Source: Streptosporangium violaceochromogenes (GTDB lineage: Bacteria; Actinomycetota; Actinomycetes; Streptosporangiales; Streptosporangiaceae). From it: a DNA stretch of 64,000 nt. The DNA is taken from positions 1 through 64,000 of the forward strand of contig NZ_BNBB01000031.1 of assembly GCF_014654615.1 (NCBI RefSeq), read 5' to 3'. Below the pieces are notes generated by a model. That model was not told the DNA's origin. It ran no database searches and saw nothing but the letters and a program-made list of their open reading frames with translations. Positions 23,220 through 31,155 of the stretch are shown here, piece by piece (the first letter of the stretch is position 1; each line of letters opens with the position of its first letter). A program made the position numbers and the translations under genes.

Positions 23220-23831
23220 ATGTTGCACGGCATCGATGTGTCCAACTGGCAGGGCGCGGTCGACTGGGGCGGGCACGCCGACGACGGAGTGGCCTTCGCC
23301 TTCGCCAAGGCGACGGAGGGGAGCACCTTCTCCGACCGGTGGTTCGGCCGGAACTGGGTCGGGATGAGGGAGAGCTGGATCGTCGCCGGCGCCTACCACT
23401 TCGCCCGCCCCTCGGGCGATCCCGAGGCCCAGGCGGATCACTTCCTGCGGGCCGTGGGGCGGGCGGGAGGACTGCGCCGCGGTGACCTGCTCGCCCTCGA
23501 CCTGGAGACGACCGACCGGCTGCCGGCGCCCCGGGTGGCGCGTTTCGCCCGCCGCTGGTGCCGGACGGTCACCGAGCGGGCGGGGGTGCGGCCGGTGGTC
23601 TACACGTTCCTGGCGTTCGCGTACGCGGGCAACTGCGCGGGCCTTGAGGGGTATCCGTTGTGGATCGCCGCGCCGGACCACCCCACGGGAAGGCCGGACG
23701 TGCCGGAGCCCTGGCGGAAGTGGACCATTCACCAACATTCTCACCGGCCTGTGGACCGCAACGTCTTCCTGGGCACCCGCGCCGCGCTCACCTCGCTCGG
23801 CTACCGGCGGCGCCGCAGCCGGAGAGGCTGA
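23220..23831 (+). CDS. GH25 (lysozyme-like) protein without signal peptide
   Basis: 203 aa from ATG 23220 (GTG 23211 adds three residues). The GH25 fold begins directly with [16 protein letters not shown], has [17 protein letters not shown], and carries the catalytic acid pair region [10 protein letters not shown] (about 95-104). The barrel closes with [10 protein letters not shown] and a Trp-rich strand. GH25 enzymes cut the MurNAc-GlcNAc bond. No secretion signal or wall-binding domain is visible, so it would be cytoplasmic or released by another route, which is odd. Divergent from dapD. Confidence 0.85.
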   Translation: MLHGIDVSNWQGAVDWGGHADDGVAFAFAKATEGSTFSDRWFGRNWVGMRESWIVAGAYHFARPSGDPEAQADHFLRAVGRAGGLRRGDLLALDLETTDRLPAPRVARFARRWCRTVTERAGVRPVVYTFLAFAYAGNCAGLEGYPLWIAAPDHPTGRPDVPEPWRKWTIHQHSHRPVDRNVFLGTRAALTSLGYRRRRSRRG

Positions 23832-23852
23832 GAAAACGCCCGGCGGACACCG

Positions 23853-23907
23853 GTAGCATCGAGCCAGGGACCGGATGTCCCGAAACAGGGGCCGAATGTC
23901 CCGAAAA
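23853..23907 (+). promoter_or_regulatory. thrS promoter and 21-nt tandem direct repeat in its leader
   Basis: TAGCAT (23853-23858) is a plausible -10 box. Just after it, a 16-nt unit CCG(G/A)ATGTCCCGAAA(C/A) occurs at 23871-23886 and 23892-23907, one helical double-turn apart (period 21). It lies in the expected 5' leader, 28 nt before the GTG. The repeats could bind a regulator or pair as RNA. There is no T-box structure. Confidence 0.45.
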
Positions 23908-23935
23908 CCGTGTCGCCGTCTACCGAGGAGCAACC

Positions 23936-25903
23936 GTGTCGGCCGTGCCAGAACTTCGCATCACCCTCGCCGGAGCCGAGCGTGTGGTGGCGCGGGGCAC
24001 GACGTACGGCGACGTGCTCGGCGCCGACGGCCGTACCGTGATCGCCGCCAGGGCCGGGGGTGAGCTGAAGGATCTCGCGGCGCCCGTGTCCGACGGCGAC
24101 GTGGTCGAGCCGGTCGAGATCGGCAGCCCCGACGGCAGGGCCATCGTGCGCCACTCCACCGCCCACGTCATGGCCCAGGCCGTCCAGGAGCTCTTCCCCG
24201 AGGCCAGGCTGGGCATCGGCCCGCCGGTGGAGAACGGCTTCTACTACGACTTCGACGTCAAGAGCCCGTTCACCCCCGAAGACCTCAAGCGCGTCGAGAA
24301 GCGCATGCGCGAGATCGTCAAGCAGGGTCAGCGCTTCTCCCGCCGCCCCGTCTCCGACGAGGAGGCGCGCCGGGAGCTGGCCGCCGAGCCGTACAAGCTT
24401 GAGCTCATCGGCCTCAAGGGCGGCGGGGACGCCGAGGAGAACGTCGAGGTGGGCGGCGCCGAGCTGACCGTCTACGACAACCTCGACCCCAAGACCGGCG
24501 AGCTGTGCTGGAAGGACCTGTGCCGGGGTCCCCACGTGCCCACCACCAGGTCCATCCCCGCGTTCAAGCTCATGCGCTCCGGCGGCGCCTACTGGCGGGG
24601 CAGCGAGAAGAACCCCCAGCTCCAGCGGATCTACGGCACCGCCTGGGAGTCGCGCGAGCGGCAGGAGGAGTACCTCCACCTGCTGGAGGAGGCGGAGAAG
24701 CGCGACCACCGCAAGCTGGGCGTGGAGCTTGACCTGTTCTCCTTCCCCGACGAGCTGGGCTCGGGCCTGCCGGTCTTCCACCCCCGGGGCGGTGTGGTCC
24801 GCCGCGTCATGGAGGACTACTCCCGGCGCAGGCACGAGGAGGCGGGATACTCCTTCGTCAACACCCCCCACATCACGAAGGAGAACCTCTACAAGATCTC
24901 CGGCCATCTGGACTGGTACGGCGACGCCATGTTCCCGCCCATGGAGCTCGAAGGCGCGAGGTACTACCTCAAGCCGATGAACTGCCCGATGCACAACCTG
25001 ATCTACAGGGCGCGCGGGCACTCCTACCGTGAGCTGCCGCTGCGGCTGTTCGAGTTCGGCACCGTCTACCGCTACGAGAAGTCCGGTGTGATCCACGGCC
25101 TGACCCGCGTGCGCGGCCTGACCCAGGACGACGCCCACATCTACTGCACCCGCGAGCAGATGCGCGACGAGCTCACGTCGCTGCTCAGGTTCGTCCTGGA
25201 CCTGCTGCGCGACTACGGTCTCGACGACTTCTACCTTGAGCTGTCGACCAAGGACCCGGTCAAGTTCGTCGGCGACGACGAGGAGTGGGAGGAGGCCACC
25301 GAGACGCTGCGCGAGGTGGCCGGGTCGGAGAACCTGGAGCTCGTTCTGGACCCCGGCGGGGCCGCGTTCTACGGGCCGAAGATCTCCGTGCAGGCCCGTG
25401 ACGCCATCGGCCGCACCTGGCAGATGTCGACCATCCAGCTCGACTTCAACCTTCCGCGGCTCTTCGAGCTGGAGTACCAGGCGGCCGACGGCTCGCGCCG
25501 GCGGCCCATCATGATCCACCGGGCGCTGTTCGGCTCGATCGAGCGTTTCTTCGGCGTCCTGGTCGAGCACTACGCCGGGGCGTTCCCTCCCTGGCTCGCC
25601 CCGGTGCAGGTCGTCGGCATCCCGATCGCCGAGGCCCACGCGCCCTATCTGCAGGACGTGGCCAAGAGGGCCCGGGAGCGGGGCGTGCGGATCGAGGTCG
25701 ACGCCTCCGACGACCGGATGCAGAAGAAGATCCGCAACGCCCAGAAGGCCAAGGTGCCGTTCATGCTCCTGGCCGGCGACGAGGACGTCTCAGGCGGCGC
25801 GGTCTCCTTCCGCTTCCGCAACGGCGAGCAGAAGAACGGCGTGCCGATCGAGGTCGCGATCGACGAGATCGTCGACGCGATAGAGCGGCGCGTCCAGGTC
25901 TGA
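23936..25903 (+). CDS. thrS: Threonyl-tRNA synthetase
   Basis: 655 aa, class II enzyme that charges tRNA-Thr. The order is TGS domain (about 1-65), the editing domain with [16 protein letters not shown] near 75-90, the catalytic core with the zinc ligand region MNCPMHNL and motif 2 [20 protein letters not shown], and a C-terminal anticodon-binding domain ending in the last 100 residues. GTG 23936 follows GAGGAG by 5 nt. First gene of the conserved thrS–HIT–pgsA neighbourhood. Confidence 0.97.
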   Translation: MSAVPELRITLAGAERVVARGTTYGDVLGADGRTVIAARAGGELKDLAAPVSDGDVVEPVEIGSPDGRAIVRHSTAHVMAQAVQELFPEARLGIGPPVENGFYYDFDVKSPFTPEDLKRVEKRMREIVKQGQRFSRRPVSDEEARRELAAEPYKLELIGLKGGGDAEENVEVGGAELTVYDNLDPKTGELCWKDLCRGPHVPTTRSIPAFKLMRSGGAYWRGSEKNPQLQRIYGTAWESRERQEEYLHLLEEAEKRDHRKLGVELDLFSFPDELGSGLPVFHPRGGVVRRVMEDYSRRRHEEAGYSFVNTPHITKENLYKISGHLDWYGDAMFPPMELEGARYYLKPMNCPMHNLIYRARGHSYRELPLRLFEFGTVYRYEKSGVIHGLTRVRGLTQDDAHIYCTREQMRDELTSLLRFVLDLLRDYGLDDFYLELSTKDPVKFVGDDEEWEEATETLREVAGSENLELVLDPGGAAFYGPKISVQARDAIGRTWQMSTIQLDFNLPRLFELEYQAADGSRRRPIMIHRALFGSIERFFGVLVEHYAGAFPPWLAPVQVVGIPIAEAHAPYLQDVAKRARERGVRIEVDASDDRMQKKIRNAQKAKVPFMLLAGDEDVSGGAVSFRFRNGEQKNGVPIEVAIDEIVDAIERRVQV

Positions 25904-25960
25904 CGGGCCCCGGCGGGCCCGCCCCCCTCGCCGGTCCTTTCGGAGGGGTCCCGGCACCGG

Positions 25961-25996
25961 CCGGTGCCCGCGTTCCCCGGGGAACACGGGCACCGG
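25961..25996. terminator. Bidirectional hairpin between thrS and the Gls24 gene
   Basis: CCGGTGCCCG-C-GTTCC pairs with GGAAC-A-CGGGCACCGG across a short loop: 15 pairs and one mismatch. It lies between two convergent genes. Confidence 0.6.
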
Positions 25997-26044
25997 TCCT
26001 TCTCCGCCGGCCCCCGGCGCGGGAGAGGGACCCGCGCGGATCCC

Positions 26045-26569
26045 TCAGGCGTCGGCGGGGGACTCGCCGGGCAGGCGGACGTCGTCCACGTTGACGTTGA
26101 CCTCCATGACCCGCATGCCCAGCATCCGGCTGACCGTGCGGGCCACGTTGTTCTTGACCTCGTTGGCGACGTCCATCACCACGTGGCCGTACTCCGCCAC
26201 GATCGAGACGTCCACCGCGACCGTGCGGTCCTGGACGTGGGCGCTCACGCCACGCGCCGCCGCGGGGCCGCGCTCGCGGGGCGCCTCCTCCGGACGCCGG
26301 GGGCTCTCACCCAGGTCGGCCACGCCGGCCACCTCCAGCGTGGCGAGAGCGGCGATCTTCTCCACCACCTCGTCGGCCACCTTGATCCGGCCCTTCACCA
26401 CGGCCAGCGCCGCCGGCTCCGGGATGGGGGCGGCGCCGGAGCCGGCCGACAGATTCGCCGAGAGGTTGAGAGGGAACGGACGGGCCGCCACGGCCACGGC
26501 GGCCGTCCCGGGGGACTCGGCGGGGGAGTCGGTCCCCTCGATGATCTCCTCGACGGAGACGTCGGTCAT
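26045..26569 (-). CDS. Asp23/Gls24 family envelope stress response protein
   Basis: 174 aa; ATG with AAGGAG 6 nt upstream. The Asp23/Gls24 domain (DUF322) covers about residues 55-170: KGRIKVADEVVEKIAALATL, then a variable acidic insert, then VDVSIVAEYGHVVMDVANEV and MRVMEVNVNVDDV. The first 50 residues are low complexity. In Gram-positives these proteins sit at the membrane and respond to envelope stress. Divergent from the HIT gene. Confidence 0.88.
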   Translation of the reverse strand: MTDVSVEEIIEGTDSPAESPGTAAVAVAARPFPLNLSANLSAGSGAAPIPEPAALAVVKGRIKVADEVVEKIAALATLEVAGVADLGESPRRPEEAPRERGPAAARGVSAHVQDRTVAVDVSIVAEYGHVVMDVANEVKNNVARTVSRMLGMRVMEVNVNVDDVRLPGESPADA

Positions 26570-26693
26570 GGGTGCTCCTTGGCTGTTGGTGTTGAAGTGA
26601 TCACGCTCGCTGGGATTCTGCCGGAAATTCGCGTCGTTCGCCCCCGCGGGCGGGAGGAGGCTCCGGCCGGAATCCCCGGCCGGAGGGGGGCCT

Positions 26694-27260
26694 ATGCTGC
26701 AATGCATGCAGGAGAGCGAGCCGATCGAGCAGGCCGGTGCCGGAGCGCCCGACAACTTCCAGCGGCTGTGGACGCCGCACCGGATGGCCTACATCAAAGG
26801 GGAGAACAAGCCGACCGGCGGGGGGCCGGGCGACGGCTGCCCGTTCTGCGAGATCCCGTCCATGAGCGACGAGGACGGCCTGATCATCGCCCGGGGGGAC
26901 CGGGTCTACGCGGTGCTCAACCTCTACCCGTACAACTCCGGTCATCTGCTGGTCTGCCCCTACCGGCACGTGGCCGACTACGCCGACCTGGACGACGCCG
27001 AGACCGCCGAACTCGCCGGCTTCACCAAACGCGCCCTGGCCGCCCTGCGCAAGGCCGGCGGCGCGCAGGGCTTCAACGTGGGCATGAACCTCGGCGGGGT
27101 GGCCGGCGCGGGCATCGCCGCCCACCTGCACCAGCACGTGGTGCCCCGCTGGGGCGGCGACACCAACTTCATGCCGGTGGTCGGCCACACCAAGGTGCTG
27201 CCTCAGTTGCTGCGCGACACCAGGGACCTGCTCGCCGGCTCCTGGGAGGCCCTCGCGTAG
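26694..27260 (+). CDS. HIT-family protein, probable diadenosine polyphosphate phosphorylase
   Basis: 188 aa; GGAGG lies 7 nt before ATG 26694. The histidine triad is HLHQHVVPRW (about 143-152), and the strand NLYPYNSGHLLVCPYRH is typical. The mycobacterial gene at this position (between thrS and pgsA) encodes an AP4A phosphorylase, so that activity is likely here. In this genome four genes have been inserted between it and pgsA. Its 3' end overlaps the convergent membrane-protein gene by 58 nt. Confidence 0.88.
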   Translation: MLQCMQESEPIEQAGAGAPDNFQRLWTPHRMAYIKGENKPTGGGPGDGCPFCEIPSMSDEDGLIIARGDRVYAVLNLYPYNSGHLLVCPYRHVADYADLDDAETAELAGFTKRALAALRKAGGAQGFNVGMNLGGVAGAGIAAHLHQHVVPRWGGDTNFMPVVGHTKVLPQLLRDTRDLLAGSWEALA

Positions 27261-29314
27261 GGGATCCCGCCGCCGAGCGCCCCAAGACCCACCGACAGCG
27301 TCAGCGGCACCCCCAGGGCGAGCGCCATGGACAGCACGGCGGCCCCCGAGTCGTTGACCAGCGTGCCGACCACCCCGCTGACCAGGGTGCCGATCAGGCC
27401 GGCCCGGAGCGTGGGGCAACGCTCGAAGGCGGCCGGCAGGACGCCGGCGCTCGCCTCGCCCGGCCGCAGCACCGCGTAGACCAGGAAGGCCGCCGCGGCG
27501 ACGACGATCGGCATCAGGTTGGGGTTGATCAGGGTGCCCACCATCGCGCCGAACTTGCGGGCGATCACCTCGGTCGCCTCCCCGCCGAGCACCTGCCCGA
27601 CGAAACGGCCCAGGTGTGTCTGGGAGGCGGGCGGGCGCAGATGGTCGAGACAGGCGATGGTCATCACGACCACGCCGCCCGCCGCGCAGAGCGCGCCCAG
27701 CCGGGCCACCGAGACCCGCCTGCCCGCGATCAGCATCGCGGTCACCGCGATGCCCGGCACGAAGGCGATCACGCCGCCGAAGTCGCTGCCCACCCCCGGC
27801 CAGCCGCCCAGGAGCATCGCCGCGCAGCCCAGCGTGGCCACGACGGCGGCGGCCGCCCCCTTACGGCCCCGCCCCGCGGGCCCGTGGGCGATCGCGGTCG
27901 CCAGCAGCAGCACCGACGTGGCGAAGAGCGCGAACGGGATGTTGCCCAGGCCGTGGTAGCGGGCGCCCACCACCGCGGTGTAGCCCATCACGCTGTCGAA
28001 CTGCAGGGGGGTTCCGGTGAGCAGGTCACCGGTGAGGACCGCCGCGGTGACCCCCGTCACGACCGACAGCGGCCCGAGCGGGTGACGCCGCCAGGGACCC
28101 CGCAGCGCCGCCGCCGCCAGCAGGAGCGCGATCCCGGCGATCCCGCCGGTCAGGACCGCCGGCGGCGCCCCGGTACGGTGCCAGGGGGCGAGGTTGACCA
28201 GATAGGTCGCCACCGGCAGGGACGCCAGCGCCAGTGCCGCCGCGCGGACCCCGCTCAGGCCGCGCCCGCGGCGCGTCAGCAGGAAGGCGGCGAGATAGAA
28301 GGCGACCTGGAGTACGGCGACCGCCGTGAAGAAGGGCCCGCCCAGGTCCCTGATCGTCTGCCCGGCGGCGTCCGCGTCGATCAGCGCGTTCCGCGCCGCC
28401 TCGGTGCCGCCGGTCCGGCCCCCCGCCCGCCAGGGCACCCCGATCACGGTCTGCGGCACCGCGACGCCCGCCACGGTGAGCATCGTGGCGGTGACGTCCG
28501 ACAGGATCGAGACGGACTCACGGTGCGTCGAGGCCGACCCCAGGAACCGCCCGGCCACGTCCGCGCCGCTCATCGCGGCCACCCGCAGATGCGGGACGCC
28601 CCCGTGGTCGCCCAGGCCCGCCAGCAGGACGGAGGTGTCCCCGGGCAGCGCCGCGAGGGCCGCCCCCACCTTGGCGTCGGCCAGCCGTACCGCCTCCGCC
28701 CGGCGCGCGGGGGCGAGGGCCTCGGCCGTCTCGGGCAGCCGTCCGCCGGCCACGTAGGGGCGGACCAGGTCGTCCACGTCCACGGCGATCACCCGGCAGC
28801 CGGCGAGCATGCCGGCGGGCATCCGGGCGGGGGAGGGGGCGTAGCGGTCCACCCTTCCGGCCCGGTCGGACAGGGCCAGCGCCGCGCCCGGTCCCACCGC
28901 GGCCGTGCACTCTCCGGCGGCGCGCACGGCCTCGCCGAGCGTGCCGGCGTTCCTCTGCCGGGCGACCCGCGGCAGGTAGTCGTAGCCGGGGATGACGGCG
29001 CCGGTGCCGTCGGGCACGGGCTCCGGCGGGAGTCCGCAGCCGTAGCCGACCGCGGATCTCACCCCGGCCGAGATCGTCAGCCAGCCGTCGTAGGGGCACG
29101 TCACCCGGCCGACCGTCCGGACCGAGAGCGAGCCGGTCGCGCTGCGGCCGGCCAGCCGCCACAGGTTCGGCGTGCGCTCGGGGCCGAGGTCGCTCCAGTG
29201 CAGGCCGGGGACGCCGATCAGCGCCACCCGTCCGGGCCCGGACGCCGCGGCCTGCGCGGTCCCGGGCCACACAGCGCTCAGGACCAGTGCGAGCGCGGCA
29301 AACGTCCGCCTCAC
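27203..29314 (-). CDS. Phosphatase-superfamily-like extracytoplasmic domain fused to a polytopic membrane protein
   Basis: 703 aa. A signal-like N-terminus (RRTFAALALVLSAVWPGTAQA) is followed by an extracytoplasmic region to about residue 310 resembling the alkaline-phosphatase superfamily: VALIGVPGLHWSDL, TPNLWRLAG and LLAGLGDHGGVPHL. After this come about 10 membrane spans. GTG 29314 has GGAGG 6 nt upstream. It is a conserved actinobacterial membrane protein type with no function I can name. The 3' end overlaps the HIT gene by 58 nt on the opposite strand. Confidence 0.75.
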   Translation of the reverse strand: MRRTFAALALVLSAVWPGTAQAAASGPGRVALIGVPGLHWSDLGPERTPNLWRLAGRSATGSLSVRTVGRVTCPYDGWLTISAGVRSAVGYGCGLPPEPVPDGTGAVIPGYDYLPRVARQRNAGTLGEAVRAAGECTAAVGPGAALALSDRAGRVDRYAPSPARMPAGMLAGCRVIAVDVDDLVRPYVAGGRLPETAEALAPARRAEAVRLADAKVGAALAALPGDTSVLLAGLGDHGGVPHLRVAAMSGADVAGRFLGSASTHRESVSILSDVTATMLTVAGVAVPQTVIGVPWRAGGRTGGTEAARNALIDADAAGQTIRDLGGPFFTAVAVLQVAFYLAAFLLTRRGRGLSGVRAAALALASLPVATYLVNLAPWHRTGAPPAVLTGGIAGIALLLAAAALRGPWRRHPLGPLSVVTGVTAAVLTGDLLTGTPLQFDSVMGYTAVVGARYHGLGNIPFALFATSVLLLATAIAHGPAGRGRKGAAAAVVATLGCAAMLLGGWPGVGSDFGGVIAFVPGIAVTAMLIAGRRVSVARLGALCAAGGVVVMTIACLDHLRPPASQTHLGRFVGQVLGGEATEVIARKFGAMVGTLINPNLMPIVVAAAAFLVYAVLRPGEASAGVLPAAFERCPTLRAGLIGTLVSGVVGTLVNDSGAAVLSMALALGVPLTLSVGLGALGGGIPYARASQEPASRSLVSRSN

Positions 29315-29408
29315 CGGTGACCTCCCCACTCATCGCTGACGAATGCTGGCACCGTAGGGGAAGATCACGCTCGCGGTCCACCGAACGCGGTGATCGGGGG
29401 CGCGGAGG

Positions 29409-31028
29409 TCAGGGCAGGACGACCGCGGCGGGCGCGCTCTCGTTGTGCAGGCGGTCCAGGGCCGTGACGAGGTAGGCCCCGCGGCCCGGGACGGTGAAGG
29501 ACTGGCGGTCGCCGTCCGCGGAGGGGACGACCGCGATCAGGTTGCCGGCGTCGGCGGTGGCGCACTTGCCGGCCTTGCCGGAGGCGACCCGGTAGACCGC
29601 GTAGGCGCGGGCGCCCGGGGAGGTCTTCCAGCCGACGGCGCCGCCCTCGGCCTTGAGGTCGGCGGGCTCGGCGGGGGCCTGGCCGCCGAGCTCCTTCATC
29701 AGCGGCAGCAGCGCCGGGCGGGAGTAGTGGTTCTTGACGATCAGGTCCAGCACGCCCAGCGGGTTGGTCTGCAGCTGCTTGGCGCTGAAGTAGACGTCGC
29801 CGCGGACCTCGTCGTGCTCGCGGTTGCGGGCCAGGTGCGAGGGCAGTTCGCCGGGGCGGGTCCAGGCGGGGGTGTCGGTGGCGCCCACCCGGTAGAGGCC
29901 CTGGCCGATGTACAGGTGCACGCCGGTCCCCTTGACCTCCTTGGCCCACCAGGGCATCAGCACGTCGTAGTCGGCGACCTTGAACCCGCGCGGCCAGTAG
30001 AGCTGCGGCATGACGTAGTCGACCGTGCCCTCGCGGATCCAGTGGCGGGCGTCGGCGTAGATGGCGTCGTAGGCGGACATGCCGGAGGTGGCCGAGCCGG
30101 TGGGGTCGTCGGACCTGTTGCGCCAGATCCCGAAGGGGCTCACGCCGAACTTCACGTGCGGCCTGGTCCCGTGGACCGCCTCGTGGACCTGCGCGATCAG
30201 CTTGTTGACGTTGCCGCGCCGCCAGTCGGCGCGCGTGGCGCCGTTGCCGTACCTTTTGAAGGCGGCGGCGTCGTCGAACCTCGCGCCCGACCCGGGGTAG
30301 GGGTAGAAGTAGTCGTCGAAGTGGACGCCGTCGACGTCGTAGCGGCTCACCACGTCCTTGACGACCGCGGTCACGTGGTCGCGCACCTCCGGCAGGCCGG
30401 GGTTGTAGTAGACCTTCCCCTCGTGCCTGACGATCCAGCCGGGGTTCCTGCGGGCGGGGTGGTTGTCCGGGAGGCGGTCCACCCCGCCGTCGTAGGCGGC
30501 GCGATAGGGGTTGAACCAGGCGTGGAACTCCAGGCCGCGCCGGTGGGCCTCGGCGACCAGGAAGGTCAGCGGATCCCAGCCGGGGTCCTTGCCCGCGGTG
30601 CCGGTCAGGTACTGCGACCAGGGTTCGAGCGACGACCGGTAGAAGGCGTCGGAGGCCGGGCGGACCTGAACGAACACCGCGTTGAACCGGTGCTTGACGG
30701 CGCTGTCGAGAAGCCTGATGTACTCGGCGCGCTGCCGCGCGACCGGCAGGCCGGTGCGCGAGGGCCAGTCGATGTTCTTCACCGTGGCGATCCAGACCCC
30801 GCGCAGCTGCCGCTTGGGCTGGTCGGCGTCGACCCGGCACGAGGCGGTCGCCGAGGCCGCGCTGGGCGGGTGCTCGGCCGCCGCGGGCCTGGCGGGCTTG
30901 GGGGACCTGGTGGGCTTGACGACTTTGGCCGGCTTGGCGGGCGGGGCGTCCGGGCCGAAGGTGTAGGCGGCACCGGTGGTGACGACGGCCAGGGCGGCGG
31001 CGGCGAGCAGAGGACGTCCGGTTCGCAT
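29409..31028 (-). CDS. GHL10-family (DUF187) glycosyl-hydrolase-like secreted protein
   Basis: 539 aa. An N-terminal signal anchor (MRTGRPLLAAAALAVVTTGA) is followed by a Pro/Lys linker. The GHL10 barrel covers about residues 75-420: RGVWIATVKNIDWPSRTG, FNAVFVQVRPASDAFY, FHAWFNPYRA, VDGVHFDDYFYPYPG and VDYVMPQLYWPR. A C-terminal fibronectin-like domain is at about 445-535. Family members are thought to act on cell-wall or other glycans outside the cell. ATG 31028 puts the hydrophobic segment near the start. An extra start at 31046 is possible. Confidence 0.85.
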   Translation of the reverse strand: MRTGRPLLAAAALAVVTTGAAYTFGPDAPPAKPAKVVKPTRSPKPARPAAAEHPPSAASATASCRVDADQPKRQLRGVWIATVKNIDWPSRTGLPVARQRAEYIRLLDSAVKHRFNAVFVQVRPASDAFYRSSLEPWSQYLTGTAGKDPGWDPLTFLVAEAHRRGLEFHAWFNPYRAAYDGGVDRLPDNHPARRNPGWIVRHEGKVYYNPGLPEVRDHVTAVVKDVVSRYDVDGVHFDDYFYPYPGSGARFDDAAAFKRYGNGATRADWRRGNVNKLIAQVHEAVHGTRPHVKFGVSPFGIWRNRSDDPTGSATSGMSAYDAIYADARHWIREGTVDYVMPQLYWPRGFKVADYDVLMPWWAKEVKGTGVHLYIGQGLYRVGATDTPAWTRPGELPSHLARNREHDEVRGDVYFSAKQLQTNPLGVLDLIVKNHYSRPALLPLMKELGGQAPAEPADLKAEGGAVGWKTSPGARAYAVYRVASGKAGKCATADAGNLIAVVPSADGDRQSFTVPGRGAYLVTALDRLHNESAPAAVVLP

Positions 31029-31155
31029 GGTTCCCCAGTCTGACATCGGGCCCGGGGTGCTTTGGCCGGAAAAAAGAAATCGTTCCGTGATCTTACCGTT
31101 ACGAGGGTGATCCTTGGGGAGGCGCTTGCCGTACGGCGCGCGCCTCCCCGCCGGA

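Noticed and set aside
23860-23935. T-box or attenuator leader for thrS
   Set aside because: No T-box consensus, specifier stem or terminator/antiterminator pair; only short direct repeats are present.
25964-29320. Very long plus-strand open frame (1118 codons)
   Set aside because: It runs antisense through the Gls24 and membrane-protein genes. Its composition (His/Gly/Arg/Gln repeats) is that of a GC-rich shadow frame, and it crosses the HIT gene in another frame.
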